NCBI GenBank assembly: GCA_024516155.1 | Contig: JAJJXM010000056.1 | Coordinates: forward strand, 388,118-452,117 | Source: Pyronema omphalodes | Taxonomy: Eukaryota > Ascomycota > Pezizomycetes > Pezizales > Pyronemataceae | Length of the DNA stretch: 64,000 bases | Reading direction: 5' to 3' | In this document: positions 1 to 11,884 of the stretch, piece by piece | How the letters are laid out: the number at the start of each line of letters is the position of its first letter | How positions within the stretch are numbered: position 1 is the first letter of the stretch | Notes under the pieces: model-generated | Seen by the model: the letters and a program-made list of their open reading frames with translations, nothing else | Databases searched by the model: none | Told to the model about the DNA's origin: nothing | Position numbers and translations under genes: made by a program

Positions 1-1999
1 GGCATCCACCACAAAGATAAAACAGAATTACAGCAGTAGCAGTGGTAGTAGTTAGATGTCTAGCACCGTATGTAGAGAAGCAACATCATCATCACCATCA
101 CCATCCCCAACATCGTCCATCATCATCGCCATCAGTTACACTAAGCTCCTCCGGGTAGGCGGCGGCGGCGGCCTTGCTTGGAATCATCGACGTGCTCTTC
201 TAGGATCCGCTCTCAGTTGCTAACACCATTTGCGCTCTTCTCTTGTGTAGGGCAAAGAAAAATAAGAGTGAGCACTCTCACACAAAACTAGATGCGCACA
301 TCCATCCCCTCCAGCCTCAACAATGAACCAACCACCCGCTACAAAAATGAGTACAACGTGAAATACAGAATTACCAACTGCACTAGATGGATATATTTGT
401 AGATACATACATCACAGCAGAGTACTGCATCCCACACCCTACATGCCATAGTATACATCCATACATACACATCACATATACACATCCATCCATCCCTCCC
501 TCAAAAAGCACATCCCACCACTGCACCATAACCCCCCCCCCCCCCCCCCAGCATATCCCCACAAGCCAACCCCATCCTGCCCGCTGCAGGAGCAACCATA
601 CTTACATTGCGCTACCCTCGAGAAAGTCTCTCGCTCTCTTTTTCCTGTCTGAACCACCAAGCGTGAGTGAGCCTTCATTGGATCACAAGCTTGCCGCCCG
701 CAAAGTCACAGCAGCAGCAGAACAGAAGCCCCCCCCCCCCCAGACGAAAGTTAGAGTACTCCGAGTACACCTTGCTCTCTGCACTTGTAACAGTCGAGTC
801 GAGTCGAGTCAGAAGAATAATACCAGAATATCCACCGGCACAAAACTATTCTACAGTACTGCTACTCGTCATTCTGATCACAATTGCGAGTACCATACCC
901 ATTTTTTTTTTCATTTGCTCGCTGGCTGGACTATACTATACCGACTACTTCACCCCACCAACCCCTCATTTCGAGATCCAAAGATTCAACAGCAGCGCCT
1001 GTAAACATCGAGAAGGAAAGACCATCGAAAACTATACACCCCCCCCCCCCCCACCAACCCCAAACAGCAACAGCAAGAGTAGCGAAAGATCTTGTACGCA
1101 TACTGTCTCAGTTTTTACTCGTTCCGCTTAGAGCAATTTCTCTGTTTGGTCCATAACTCGGCAAACACCGTCATCCATCGTTTCTGGTCTCTCATCTCTC
1201 GTCTCGTCTTCTCGTCTTCTCGTCTTCTCGTCTTGCAATCTCACACTCTACAACTCAAGGCTCTAGCTATTGTACAGCTTGCCCGCCCGCCTGCCCGCCC
1301 CTAAAGCCCACTCGCCGCCACTTCTACATACCGCTCGCTGGTTTTGTCATCCACCGGGATCACCAAGCGGGGCTGATCTTCAGCGGTTTCAGGCGAATAT
1401 CCTTCAGAGTAGCTGGACGGTTGAACACGTCGGTGCAATCCCTGGACCCTGGTCACTTCTTTTGCCTTCCACAACCTGAAGAGTTTTTTTTGGCAATCTG
1501 TTTCTTGACTTTTTTTGTGAGTTGAACTGTTTTAATCTTTCTTCCCCCTCTCTGTCTTCATTTTTTGACACCTCAAATACCAGATTGGTATGATTCTGTT
1601 CCTTGTATAGATTTTGTTCACATATACTCACCAGACTCGGCGGTGACTACTGGCAATGATATGAACAATATATGCTAACCGTTATGCCGACTCCTTCCAG
1701 AAACGATACCCTTACGATTTATATACCTCGATTATTTGTTACAGTTTGCGTGCGCATGTATTGAGATATCTTTGTCATCTTAGGTTGTGGAAAGTCTACC
1801 ACTACAAATCCTGCGGCTCGCATTATTTCCTCGAACCTCGCCCAAGTCAAGTACACTTTGTGTTCTCGGATTCCACCAGCAAAGCTCTCGACGTCGTCTA
1901 AACCGATAAACATTATCGACCCGACCAGAGCCCCGTCTATTTGACTTTTGTTTTTGGTCACCCCCGTATCGGTAATAGCAATTCATCACTACTGCAGAA
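1..1999. other. Upstream region of the C2H2 regulator gene, no gene seen
   Basis: No protein I can support lies here. The stretch is C/T- and CA-rich on the plus strand, holds three poly-C tracts (532-549, 729-741, 1039-1052) and pyrimidine-rich blocks around 1190-1240 and 1530-1560, as is common in fungal promoters and 5' leaders. Proline-rich open frames between about 387 and 1156 overlap one another in several frames and follow the low-complexity DNA, so I treat them as chance. It probably contains the promoter and a long 5' leader of the gene starting at 2000. Confidence 0.6.
532..1052. repeat. Three long poly-C tracts
   Basis: Uninterrupted C runs of 18 (532-549), 13 (729-741) and 14 (1039-1052) nucleotides lie within about 520 bp upstream of the C2H2 gene. 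They are read directly from the sequence; the exact lengths of such homopolymers are prone to sequencing error. Confidence 0.85.
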
Positions 2000-4900
2000 A
2001 TGGTCACCGAAAATACCAGTGCTCAATCTCCAATTGTTCCTGAGTCCGCTCAGATGTCGGCGACGAACAATCCTCAGGCCCCCGGCACAAGTTGTACGTA
2101 CTTTTCTCATGCATCTCCCCATCGATGGTCGTCATGTCTACCCCGGAGCGAGGCTTCGCTGTGACTAGGGCCCGCCGCCATTGTGTTTTACTTCGTGTCT
2201 TCTGGATATCTATGACCTTTTACTAGCTTGCATACGACAACCATATCATTGTTTCGAGATAAAGCTAATAGCAGTTTCTAGCTGGAGCGCAATCACCTGG
2301 CGATGCCAGACCTCAGGTACCACCAAAGACGGATAAACCAAGACCACACGTCTGCCAGACATGTCAGCGGTCGTTTGCACGATTAGAACATCTGAAGCGT
2401 CACGAGAGGTCACACACGAAAGAAAAACCTTTCGAATGCCCCGAGTGCACCAGATGTTTCGCAAGACGAGACCTGCTGCTGCGTCACCAGCAAAAGTTAC
2501 ACATGACTGCTACTCCCAGCCGTCCAAGAGCTGGCTCTCGTAGAGAGAGTACCAGCTCCGTAAGCACCACGGCTACCGGTAGAGTCCGAAAGAACTCCAT
2601 GTCCAGTGCTATCACTACCCCAGTGAGCAATGGAGATGGAGGTGCTGCAACTTTGAGGGCTCGTCCAAGAGCAAATACAATTGCTCATATCGACTCTTCT
2701 ACTTTGGGAATGATTGCAAATTCAGGAAGTGTTGGGTTGAGTCAAGTTGGAAAGGGCGGTTCTACTAGAGGCCCGGGAGTTGCAAACATGGGTATTGGAG
2801 GTTTCAGTTCCGCAAGTCACCATGGGGATTCCAAGTAGGTTTTAATGAATTATGACGATTATGTACTCCTTGAGCTTACGAAGTGATATCGCAGCCTGCC
2901 AAAGATTGATACCTCAATTTCCTCATTAGATCTAGGTGGAATGATGCCCCGCTCTGCCGACATGTTGAGCCCTACGGCTTTTGACGATCTAGAGGGATTT
3001 CTGTTTGGTAATACCGTTAATCCTGCAGCCTTGCACTTCAATATGTCTCCTCTGCAGCAGCCTCTCGGGTCTCCTACTTCTCCATTCGGTCCTTATTCTG
3101 GCGTTGACTCTACGTATTATACCGCTGATGACGCCGAGGAGGATTTCGAATGGATGAACATGTTCAATGGCTTTACTGGCATCGGGGAGCCTGTTGAACA
3201 GTCATCGCCCAGCGCTTTTAGCACGGCCTCAGGAGGTGCAATCAGCGAGCTTGTGCAACTAGCCGAGCCAATGTGGCCGACACAGCACCACATGAACAAT
3301 AATGCCAATATTCCGTTTACTGATTTTAGAACTCCAAATTTCAATGATACCCCACCGCCTGGTACCATCCCATACTATTATCATTAGAATCTTCTCGTGT
3401 AGATATCTGATGACGTATCTTAAAGCAGATCCGTTGTCGATCGAGCCTTCTGCGATGCACCGACTATTCAATTCCAGGCACACACCGTCTGACTCATCAA
3501 CGCCGGGCCCGATCCTTTCCATCGGAGGCGGCAGGCCTCACTCTCTTTCCGAACCTGCCGAGTCAGTAACTGATGCTACACGAGCTGCTTTAGCGACAGC
3601 ACTGGTACAAAGCTCGGGTTTTGGAGCGGGTGGTCATTTGAGAAGGCAGTCAATTAGTACGCAGGTGTTGGGTGGAAACTATCCAAAGCAAGGGATCAAT
3701 CTACCTCATACAAAGGACCTACAACGATACGTCGATGCATATATCAAATACTTTCATCCGCACTTGCCGTTTATGCACCTACCAACTTTACGATTCGATC
3801 CATCACCTACTTCTAATGGACGAGAATACCTTGTTTTATCAATGGCTGCTGTGGGAGCTTTGTACGAATTTGAGCAGCAGGCCGCTGGAGAATTATTTGA
3901 AGCAGCAAAAAAAATGGTGGATATATTTATTGAGGAAAGACGAAAGGCGGCAGTTAGTGCTGCTACTGGTGGAATGCATCATAATAATAATGGAACTGGA
4001 AACCCGGTTTGGCTGGTTCAGGCAATGCTATTAAACGTCATTTTTGGATTACAATGTGGGGATCGCGTTGCTGGGGAGGCGGCACAAAATCAGGTCTCGA
4101 CTTTGGTCCAACTTGCAAGATCGGCTGGATTAACAAGACCAACGGCAATACCAACTGGAAATTCATATAGCCATATGGACGCGGATATTCAGATGGCTGA
4201 CTTGGATTTGTCTTCTATGAATGGAAGTTTGGGAAGTGATGGATGGTGTGGATTGGGGATTAAGATGGAGGCTGATGGAAATGTTCAATGGAATAACTGG
4301 ATTTTGGCGGAGGAGAGAAAGAGGACTTTATTTGCGGTACACTTTTTATCGAGCTTACTGGTTGCGGCTTATAACCACGATCCGAAACTTGTCAACAACG
4401 AAATTCGGCTGGATTTACCCTGTAGCGAGGAATTTTGGACGGCGCCAAATGCTAGATCATGGATGGCGAAGGGAGCAGAGCCGGCAGCGATTCAGAGCGC
4501 CCCTAACTTTGCGGTTGCCTTGAATGGTCTTTTGTCTGCCGGTCAACATCAGCAGTATGGACCACAACATCACGAGCATCAACAACAGTTTCAAAACTAT
4601 GGAAATGTTCAAAATGGTGTGCCGCCTTACCCGCCGACTGGAATCATTCCAAGCACCTTTGGTTGTCTTGTCTTGATTTGTGCTCTCCATGTGTACATCT
4701 GGGAAACTCGCCAAAGTAGCCACGCAAGACACTGGACATCGGCAGAGGCAGAAGCTATGCATGCTCACATCGAGCCTGGTTTGAAAGCTTGGCAATCCGC
4801 ATGGTATTCTACTCCACACCACAGCATCGAGCGTCCAAACCCACACAACAAAGGAACTTTATCAGCGGATTGTATTCCCTTACTAGACCTTGCATACATC

Positions 4901-5793
4901 CGATTATTTGTAGATCTCGGTAGAGCAAAGGAATATTTCTGGGCCAGGAACTATGAAGGAATGGCAGAGGAATTAGCCAAGGGTTGGGATAACGGACAGA
5001 ACACACCAATTTCTTCCGCTTCTTCAATTAGTGCAAGATCGGATTCTTCTTTCTCGAATGCGATTTCCCCGGCATCATCCCCGGGATCTACCTCCCCATC
5101 CCCTAGTCTACACCCTGTCAAAATGGATGACAACCTCCCCCGATACCACGATCCCTTCTCTCATCAACACCAGCACACCCCCATGTACGGCGTTTCCGGC
5201 GTCTGTTCCCGCCGCGAAAAACACCTCCGAAAAGCGGCCTTCTACGCCGCCGACTCGCTAGCAATGTCCGATACCCTCTGCACCACGAAAACGACTTCCT
5301 ACGCAGCCAACCAAGAGCTCTGTCGGGAACTCCCCATTCAGTCTGCATTATGTACATTCGACTGTGCACAGGTTCTCGCGGAATGGATTGCTACTGTCCA
5401 GAATCGGGTTGCACCATACATGGGGTTAATATCCCTGGAAAACTGTGAATTGGATAATATTGTGGCTATGATGGCATTACAGTCGGAGGATAGGAAGTTG
5501 TTGACAAAGGTTTGGGAAATGTTGAGGACGGCGGAATCGAAGGTTTCTATGGAACAGCCAAGGACCGATCATCCGTTTGTGTTGGGTTCTGGATTGGGTC
5601 CTACGGTATTGAGAGTTAGCGCTTATTTGCTGGAACAGAGCGCGGTTTGGCCGGGTAGGTTTTCTCCTTTGGTGGATGAGGGATAAAGGCTAATGGATAA
5701 ATAGCAACAAGACTCATGGCTCAAGCTCTATGGCAACAAGCGGAACATATGGATGCTCGTCTAAGAAGCGTATTACCGATTCCTCAAAATTAA
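2000..5793 (+). CDS. C2H2 zinc-finger transcription factor with fungal-specific regulatory domain (ADR1/AmdX-like)
   Basis: Predicted nuclear DNA-binding regulator of 1142 aa. Exons by reading: 2000-2093, 2282-2834, 2895-3361, 3429-5654, 5705-5793; all introns are GT-AG and the phases join without a stop. Two adjacent C2H2 fingers sit near the N-terminus (C56/C59/H72/H76 and C84/C87/H100/H105), joined by a TGEKP-type linker (HTKEKPF). The second finger reads [12 protein letters not shown], which resembles yeast ADR1 and Aspergillus AmdX. A Ser/Pro/Gly-rich middle is followed from about residue 465 to 1055 by a region matching the fungal-specific transcription factor domain (PF04082 type): [20 protein letters not shown] opens it. 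The last intron removes a stop that would otherwise end the protein at 5686 and adds an amphipathic tail. The start is the first ATG of the exon carrying the fingers' frame. The target genes are not visible from sequence; ADR1/AmdX homologues control carbon or nitrogen use genes. Family assignment is firm, orthology is not. Confidence 0.88.
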
Positions 5794-6589
5794 CCCCTCT
5801 TCCTCATCCTCAGATTAAAGACAGTACTCTGTGTATACCATACCATACCCCATCATCAGAAATTCCTTGGCAGTATCATATACCTTACCTTACCTTACCT
5901 TACCTCACCTTACCTTAAAAAAACATCTACAACTACTATAAGACTACTTTATATCTTCTACTTTATAACGAATGGATTCTGGATTTTGGATTTTGGATTC
6001 TGGATTTTTGGATTTTTGGATTTTTGGATGGAAATATGGAGATATTGATTCCTACCATATTTTCATCGACATACTTTACTTTCTTTTGTTTTGTTTTTTT
6101 ACTGTTGACTGTTGACTGTTTATTGTTACGTTATGTTGTACCTTGGATTCGGATTATTTACTCTTTCTCTTTCTCTTTTTTTTTTGTGGTGGCGGCGTTA
6201 TTGTTGATTGATTGTTTTTTTTTTCTTGATTTTTTGCTTGATTGATTGATTATGTTTATGTGGTTTATGTATGTGTGTGGTTTATGTTTATGTTTATGTT
6301 TATGTTTATGTAGTTATGTGGCTTTTTGATTATTTTGATTATAGTTTGTGGATTTTTTTGATGTAGTTTGTAGTGTTTTGGAAATGGAATAGGAATAGGA
6401 ATTGCAGAATAGGAATTGATTTTTTTTTTTGAAGTTTCGGTTTGTGTAGTTATGGATTGTGGATTGTGGATGTAGTTATGGATTGTGGATGTAGTTATGG
6501 ATTGTGGATGTAGTTTATTGGAAATGGAAGTGGAATAGGAATATCAGAATTGGAATAGCAGAATTGGGAGTGGAATATCACTGCGAACC
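5794..6589. other. 3' flank of the regulator gene, simple repeats
   Basis: No gene seen. Short iterations follow one another: TTACC-type units at about 5884-5916, TGGATT/TTGGAT units at about 5970-6028, TTTATG units at about 6250-6312 and GGATTGTGGATGTAGTTAT units at about 6455-6510. Confidence 0.7.
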
Positions 6590-6760
6590 GGCTTCACTGG
6601 CTTCACTGGCTTCACTGGCTTCACTGGCTTCACTGGCTTCACTGGCTTCACTGGCTTCACTGGCTTCACTGGCTTCACTGGCTTCACTGGCTTCACTGGC
6701 TTCACTGGCTTCATTGGCTTCACTGGCTTCACTGGCTTCACTGGCTTCACTGGCTTCACT
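6590..6760. repeat. 9-bp minisatellite, 19 copies
   Basis: Tandem repetition of the 9-mer GGCTTCACT fills 171 bp (19 units), with one C-to-T variant near 6713. Related single units continue to about 6810. Because the unit is a multiple of three, all frames stay open on both strands (Ser-Leu-Ala, Lys-Pro-Val and Ser-Glu-Ala repeats), so the open frames over this tract are not evidence of a gene. Confidence 0.95.
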
Positions 6761-6912
6761 GCGAACTGGCTTCACTGGCTTCACTGCCAACTGCCAACTG
6801 CGAACTGGCTTGATCTCAGGTTATGGTTATGGTTATCTGGCTTGATATGGCTGGTCTGTTTAGAAAGAGAGATAGATGGGAGGAGGGGGGATGGAGGTTC
6901 TGGGAGGGGGAG

Positions 6913-7080
6913 GTTATGAGAGAGGTTATGAGAGAGGTTATGAGAGAGGTTATGAGAGAGGTTATGAGAGAGGTTATGAGAGAGGTTATGAGAGAGGTTA
7001 TGAGAGAGGTTATGAGAGAGGTTATGAGAGAGGTTATGAGAGAGGTTATGAGAGAGGTTATGAGAGAGGTTATGAGAGAG
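6913..7080. repeat. 12-bp minisatellite, 14 copies
   Basis: Fourteen perfect copies of GTTATGAGAGAG in 168 bp, followed by one degenerate copy at 7081-7092. The unit is again a multiple of three and opens frames of Glu-Val-Met-Arg type; I do not call a gene. It lies only about 150 bp from the 9-bp minisatellite. Confidence 0.95.
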
Positions 7081-8071
7081 GTTCTGGGAGAGGGAGGTTA
7101 TGAGAGAGTGAGTGGAATAAAGAGTAAGAGAGAAATAGAGAGAAATAGTCAAATAGACAGGGGGGGAAATGAAAACGAAAAATGAAAATGAAAATGCATC
7201 ATATACATATACATATGTCACATATACATCCAAAAATTTAAATCTTTGGTTCTAATAACTACGAAATCACTACGAAATCACTACGATTTGGTTTGATTTG
7301 AATAACTATGATTTGGTTCGCTTCGTTTTAGTTTGGTTTAATTCCATATAAATCGTAATGTCATGCCATGTCATGTCATGTCATGTGATGTGATGATATT
7401 ACATAACCATTCACGACATAAATAAGAATATGATAACATGAATATGAATATGATAATATACTACATACTATCACAAAGTACACCATTATACCATTACATC
7501 CTATAATCCTATATCCTACACAATGATATGGGATGGAGTAGTTATCCTGTAGAGGAGTAGAAGCTCAAGAAGTAGAAGCTCAAGGAGTAGAAACTCAAGG
7601 AGTAGAAGCTCAAGGACCAAGCAGTATATCTCAAGCAGTATATATCGCACCGTAGCAACTCAAAACCTAGAATCTCGCAGCATATGTATGTAGGCTTCAT
7701 TAAACCATCCCAAACCAAAGTTTCCAAAATCCATCATAATCCATCATCCTCTTTATATATTTATTACATATACCTATTTTCCTCCAGTACAGTAAAACAA
7801 AAGAGAAAAGAGATGGAACAAGGAGCCAGCCAAAAGCCTGAGCCAGCAAAAAGCACGAGTCAGCACGAGCCAGCAGGAGCCAGCAGGAGCCGCAACAAGG
7901 AGTCATCAAAAAGCAGGAGTCATCAAAAAGCCTGAGGCAGCAAGAAGCAGGAATCAGCAGGAATCAGCACGAGCCAGCAGGAGTCGCAACAAGGAGCCAG
8001 CCAAAAGCCTGAGCCAGCAAGAATCACCGAACAACAATCACTGAACAAGGAAAAGGCAGAAAGGAGAAAAG
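7081..8071. other. Intergenic stretch with degenerate tandem motifs
   Basis: No gene seen. It has AAAATGAAAATG-like runs (about 7170-7195), TCATGTCATG units (7360-7385), about four copies of a GTAGAAGCTCAAG motif (7556-7615), and from 7830 to 8040 a diffuse array built on AGCCAGCA(A/G)GAGC and related units. Confidence 0.65.
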
Positions 8072-8081
8072 AAAAAAAAAA
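8072..8081 (-). terminator. Pol III terminator of tRNA-Ser(AGA) copy 1
   Basis: A run of ten A on the plus strand is a T10 tract on the transcribed minus strand, starting 7 nt past the 3' end of the tRNA. Runs of four or more T end RNA polymerase III transcription. Confidence 0.8.
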
Positions 8082-8087
8082 GAATAA

Positions 8088-8168
8088 CGACGTCGACAGG
8101 ACTCGAACCTGCGCACGCGAACGTAAGAGATTTCTAATCTCTCTCCTTAACCACTCGGACACAACGCC
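8088..8168 (-). tRNA. tRNA-Ser (anticodon AGA), copy 1
   Basis: 81-nt class II tRNA without intron. The 7-bp acceptor stem pairs GGCGTTG with CGACGTC, the discriminator is G as in serine tRNAs, the D arm is TCC/GGA around GAGTGGTTAA, and the anticodon stem AGAGA/TCTCT encloses loop TTAGAAA, giving anticodon AGA. A long variable arm is followed by the T arm with B-box GGTTCGAGTCC. No CCA is encoded. It reads UCU (and UCC/UCA by A34-to-I editing). An identical body except for two base pairs is found at 26876-26956 on the other strand. Confidence 0.95.
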
Positions 8169-8831
8169 TTATTATATTACCTTATATCTCTTACTTCGTA
8201 CAATACCATGTAACTATGGTTGCCATGAATTATCATGTGTTATCATGTGTCATCATTCGTCCTGTTACTTAACCTTTACCACGAATAATTCAATTGTAGA
8301 TGTAATCAACGAAGACTTCATCGTTTCATCATTTCATAATTTCATTATTTCATCGTTTCATCGTTTATCCTACAAACAAAAGCATATTCCAAAAAAAGAA
8401 AAAAAAAACTGAAGTATCATTACAAACGCTGAAATAAGAAAGTTCTCATACATAACCACCCAATCAAGTAAGTAAGTAAGTATCGAATCAGCCAATAAAT
8501 CAAGTAAGTAAGCATCAAATCAAGTAAGTAAGCATAAAATCATCATTCCTCAAAAACAAAAACAAAAAACAAAAAGATCTTAACTGCCTACCTAGCTACA
8601 AAACTCACAAAAACAAACACTCACTCAACATAACACAAAAAACAACACAAACACAAAAAACAACACTATCAACAAAACAAACACAACAAAAACAAAAACA
8701 ACACAAAAAAAAAAATCGCAACAAGATTCGTTAAAGAAAAAAAAACAATATATAACATAAAAAAACATAAAAACCATAACCCCCAAAAATCCACCACCAA
8801 GAACTCAGCACCAAGAACCCTACTGCTACTG
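8169..8831. other. Intergenic, A/C-rich, no gene seen
   Basis: This interval between the tRNA and the MVP1 3' region is strongly A/C-rich on the plus strand, with AAGT iterations near 8466-8530 and many CAAAAACA-type runs from 8550 to 8760. Nothing codes convincingly. It may include the 3' untranslated region and polyadenylation region of MVP1. Confidence 0.6.
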
Positions 8832-9383
8832 CTAATCAATAGTCCAAATACTTTGTTCCAACGCAGAAAATTCTAGGGTACTAAAAGGCGTAATCGACAT
8901 CTCAGACATAGCAGTAACGGGCGGGGAAAACTCAGAGGCAGAGGTAGCGGTAGCTGCGGGTGCGGGTGCGGGCGTGAATATAGAGGTAGACGTAGACATG
9001 GACGTGGGCGTGAACATAGACGTAGAAGTAGAAAAACCCCGAGCAGGTAATTCCGATGGCATAACAGAAGCAGCGGCAGAAACAGGAGAATTACGAAGCG
9101 GGGAGGATGAAACCATAGAGTTGATGGGATTATTCAGTTTCTGGTATGGATTGGAAGGTGGTTGTTTTTCGGGGTTGGGTGGTGGATGTGTTGGCGCCGG
9201 TTTTGTTTTTATGATTGGTGGTGGTTTTGGTGCTGCTACTGCTGCTGGTGATGATGATGATGGCGATGGTGATGACTTCGGTTCCGCGCTTAGCTCGACA
9301 CCTGTTTTTGATACACCCGCTCCCGCATCCCTCCAGACACCCACGCCCACACCCCCCTCCTGTCTTCGGCGCCACAGGGATTC
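8832..9383 (-). other. Open frame directly following, and in frame with, the MVP1 stop codon (183 codons)
   Basis: After the MVP1 stop (TAG at 9386-9384, minus strand) the same reading frame stays open for 183 codons until 8832. The translated segment is rich in Pro, Ser, Ala and Thr with no recognised domain and ends EFSALEQSIWTID. Known Mvp1/SNX8 proteins end at the BAR domain, so the normal reading is that translation stops at 9384 and this is 3' UTR. It could instead be reached by stop-codon readthrough or by a weak in-frame intron of 51 nt (donor GTTGAG, acceptor ACAG) that removes the TAG. Other frames and the opposite strand are also partly open here because of low complexity, which weakens the case. 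Confidence 0.35.
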
Positions 9384-11884
9384 CTACTCCCCCGTTGGCA
9401 TCCCCTCCACCTCCTGCTGCAAGCCCCTCCAACCCTCCGCCTGCAACTCCGCATACTTGACTCTCTCCGTACTCCAATCCTGGTGAAGTTTACTAACATG
9501 ATATTGACTTCCCTGAAAGAAGACCAATTCATCTCTAACACATTCCCTAATCAATATTCCCCTGACTCTCTGTCTTTCAATATCCTCCAAATCCTTCTTA
9601 ATAGCCTCTTCAACCTTCTCCACTTCTCCGGGCTTCTTAAGTTCCTGGGGTTTATTTCTTAAGACCTCTAGCTTTTTCTTGTTGTTTTCGATTCGCTTTT
9701 GTAATGTGGGGATAGTGTTGCCTGCTAGACGGTCATAGCGCTCGAATAACTCCCGCATTGATACCAATGTATCCCGTTGCCTCTTGAGGTCTTCCAATAC
9801 TCCGCAATCCCAGGCTTTCGCTTCATCTTCTAGCAAGGCACGGGATTGGTTAAGGCTTTTAGCAACCGCAGTTAATCCGTCATTAAGCATAGGAATATCG
9901 CCAGTATCCACAGCATAAGTCGCCTCGGAGGCATCAGTGAGGCTACTTAGACAGCTTGCAAACCTTCCATAATCCGCTGCAATACCCTCATGTCGTTTCT
10001 CCAATCTATCAACCAATTGACAAAGCTGAATATAAATTTCAGCAGACTTTCTTAATCCGCTTCTTACAGTTTCGAAAGTCTCTGTAAGATCTCTTGGGAG
10101 TGAGGCTTCAAGATCCGCGGGTAGAGATCGGTTTGCAAATTCATCGACGACGGAGAAGGTAGCTTGCTTGCGCCAGACTGAAAGCTCAGTGGGAACGGTG
10201 AGGAACATGATTACTAGCTGCTCTTGGGAGAGCGTAGGATGCCGCACGAGGGCGTTAACGAAACGGTGGAGGCCCCGGCGCCGGCGCTCAAGGAAGGCGG
10301 TGTCGGCTAGGTGGTGGCCGTTAACTATGTACAAAAGGGAGAACCAGTGAGTTGGAGCTGCATGGGGAGGCGGGATAGCTTACCTGCAAGACGCTTTGGA
10401 GGTAACAAGGGGAGAGCGCGGAAGGGGTATCGTTTATGGAGACAATCGAGAAGCCTGTAGTCTGGAAGTTAGTTATGCTGCGCGCACTGAGCTGAGGTGT
10501 TTGGGAGCTTACCAGACAAAGTCGCTGTATCTGCGCACAACTCTACTTCCTCGGCGCGCAGAGGTGATTTGGTAATTGCGATGCTGGAACATAAACATTC
10601 CCTCCTTTTCAGGAAGGATGTTTACAACAACATGCTCCTCCGGCGCCTTCATCGCAGCCTTAATCCTTTCAATTCCCGAAGCACCGAGTCCATTCGGAGT
10701 CGTGTGGTCGCTACCGTTTACACGGTTTCCACCGAGACCACCGAAGCTTCCATGACGAGCGCCGAGACCGACATGTTCATTGAAGCCGCTACCTAGTATA
10801 CTCTGAGTATAGATATCGGTTCCGAATCCTTGTTGACCGCCAAAGGCGTCTGTTCCCCATGTGCTAGAAACCGAAGTTCGGGCGGCGTTGTTGTTTCGGA
10901 GCGCGGCGTGAAGGTCATCGGGTTCATGTTCGTCGAGGTCTTCTTCGGTGTGACGGTCTAGAGATCCGTCGAGAGTGGAAAAGTTATCGGTGTGTTGCTG
11001 AGGTGGCGAAGACATACTGGGTGCGGCTTGAGGGGATGTTACAGCGGCGGTGTTTGTAGTGCTCTGGTGTGCTCCCCAAGGATCATCAACACTTGATGAA
11101 AACAAAGCTGCGGCATTGTGTGCGCGTACCGGTGCAGTACTAATAGGGGTGGACGGCTGGTTGCGTGATACAAAGGCAGGCTTATCCGCGGTAGGACTCT
11201 TTGGAGACTGCGGATCCTCGGCGGGAGGAGTCGTCGGGTTCCCGTTTTGTTGATATGGTTGCAGAGGCGGCGCAAGCCCCTTTAGTCGCGGTACAGGCAG
11301 ATCTACACAAAAAGTAATAATATTTTAGTGAATCCGCCTTTATATCTACACCTTCAAAACAAGATGCTCTTTTTTTCTTCAAATCGGGTAAACTCACGAG
11401 ACCTCCTAACATCAACAGAATCCACGCCAATATCAAGTTCGCCCTCCTGAACCAAGCCGGCCATGGCAAGTAAACACCAAACCTCACCTCTTCCCACAAG
11501 ATCTTTTTTCCCAACCACAACATCCCAAATTTTGGATCTCTCCTCTCCAAAGACCTCCGCTTCATCTAGAACTTTATCAGTGGCGCCTCTCGCCTCGACC
11601 TTCCCATCTGCGCCATCACCGAATTCCGACAGCAATTTTTCATAAACCGAATAGTATTCTCTAGGAATTTCCGCATTTTCCTCAGTCAATAAGCTTTTCA
11701 CAACATCTCCCAAGCTCTGGTTCCTGTTATGTTTCGGAATATTGTTATGAAGTCGACTACTAGGACTTGTTGCTCCTGCCCATGCTCCGTTGTCTCCTCC
11801 ATTATCATCATCCCCGAATATTCCCGGTTCGCCGGAAAATAATAAACTCCGAGATCCTGGTGGTGAATCGCCGAATAATGACAT
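9384..11884 (-). CDS. MVP1: Sorting nexin Mvp1 (SNX8 family, PX-BAR)
   Basis: Peripheral endosomal membrane protein of 762 aa that binds phosphoinositides and shapes recycling tubules; in yeast Mvp1 acts in retromer-independent endosomal recycling. Exons on the minus strand: 11884-11398, 11302-10513, 10454-10384, 10324-9384, all GT-AG with matching phases. The N-terminus (MSLFGDSPPGSRSLLF) and the QSLGDVVKSLL segment are typical of fungal Mvp1. The PX domain begins near residue 385 (VVVNILPEKEGMFMFQHRNY), carries the phosphoinositide-binding RRYSDFVWL segment across intron 2, and continues as LHKRYPFRALPLLPPK into exon 3. The helical BAR domain fills about residues 470-762 and ends with YAELQAEGWRGLQQEVEGMP. 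The ATG at 11884 is the start because it gives the family N-terminus. The frame stays open beyond the stop, described separately. Confidence 0.92.

Noticed and set aside
387..1156. Overlapping Pro/Thr/Ser-rich open frames on the plus strand
   Set aside because: They overlap in different frames, follow poly-C and CAT-type low complexity, and contain no family features.
6590..7080. CRISPR-like array
   Set aside because: The repeats are head-to-tail without spacers; this is a eukaryotic minisatellite.
6504..7233. Repetitive open frames (Ser-Leu-Ala, Lys-Pro-Val, Glu-Val-Met-Arg, His-Asn-Leu-Ser types)
   Set aside because: Produced by minisatellites whose unit length is a multiple of three; open on both strands.
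7923..8162. Minus-strand open frame with WLRREIRNLLRSRAQVRVL, also at 26834-27094
   Set aside because: It is the translation of the tRNA-Ser gene, a common false ORF.
8974..9486. Plus-strand 170-codon frame
   Set aside because: Antisense to MVP1 and its tail; composition follows GGT/GAT repeats; MVP1 is the supported gene.
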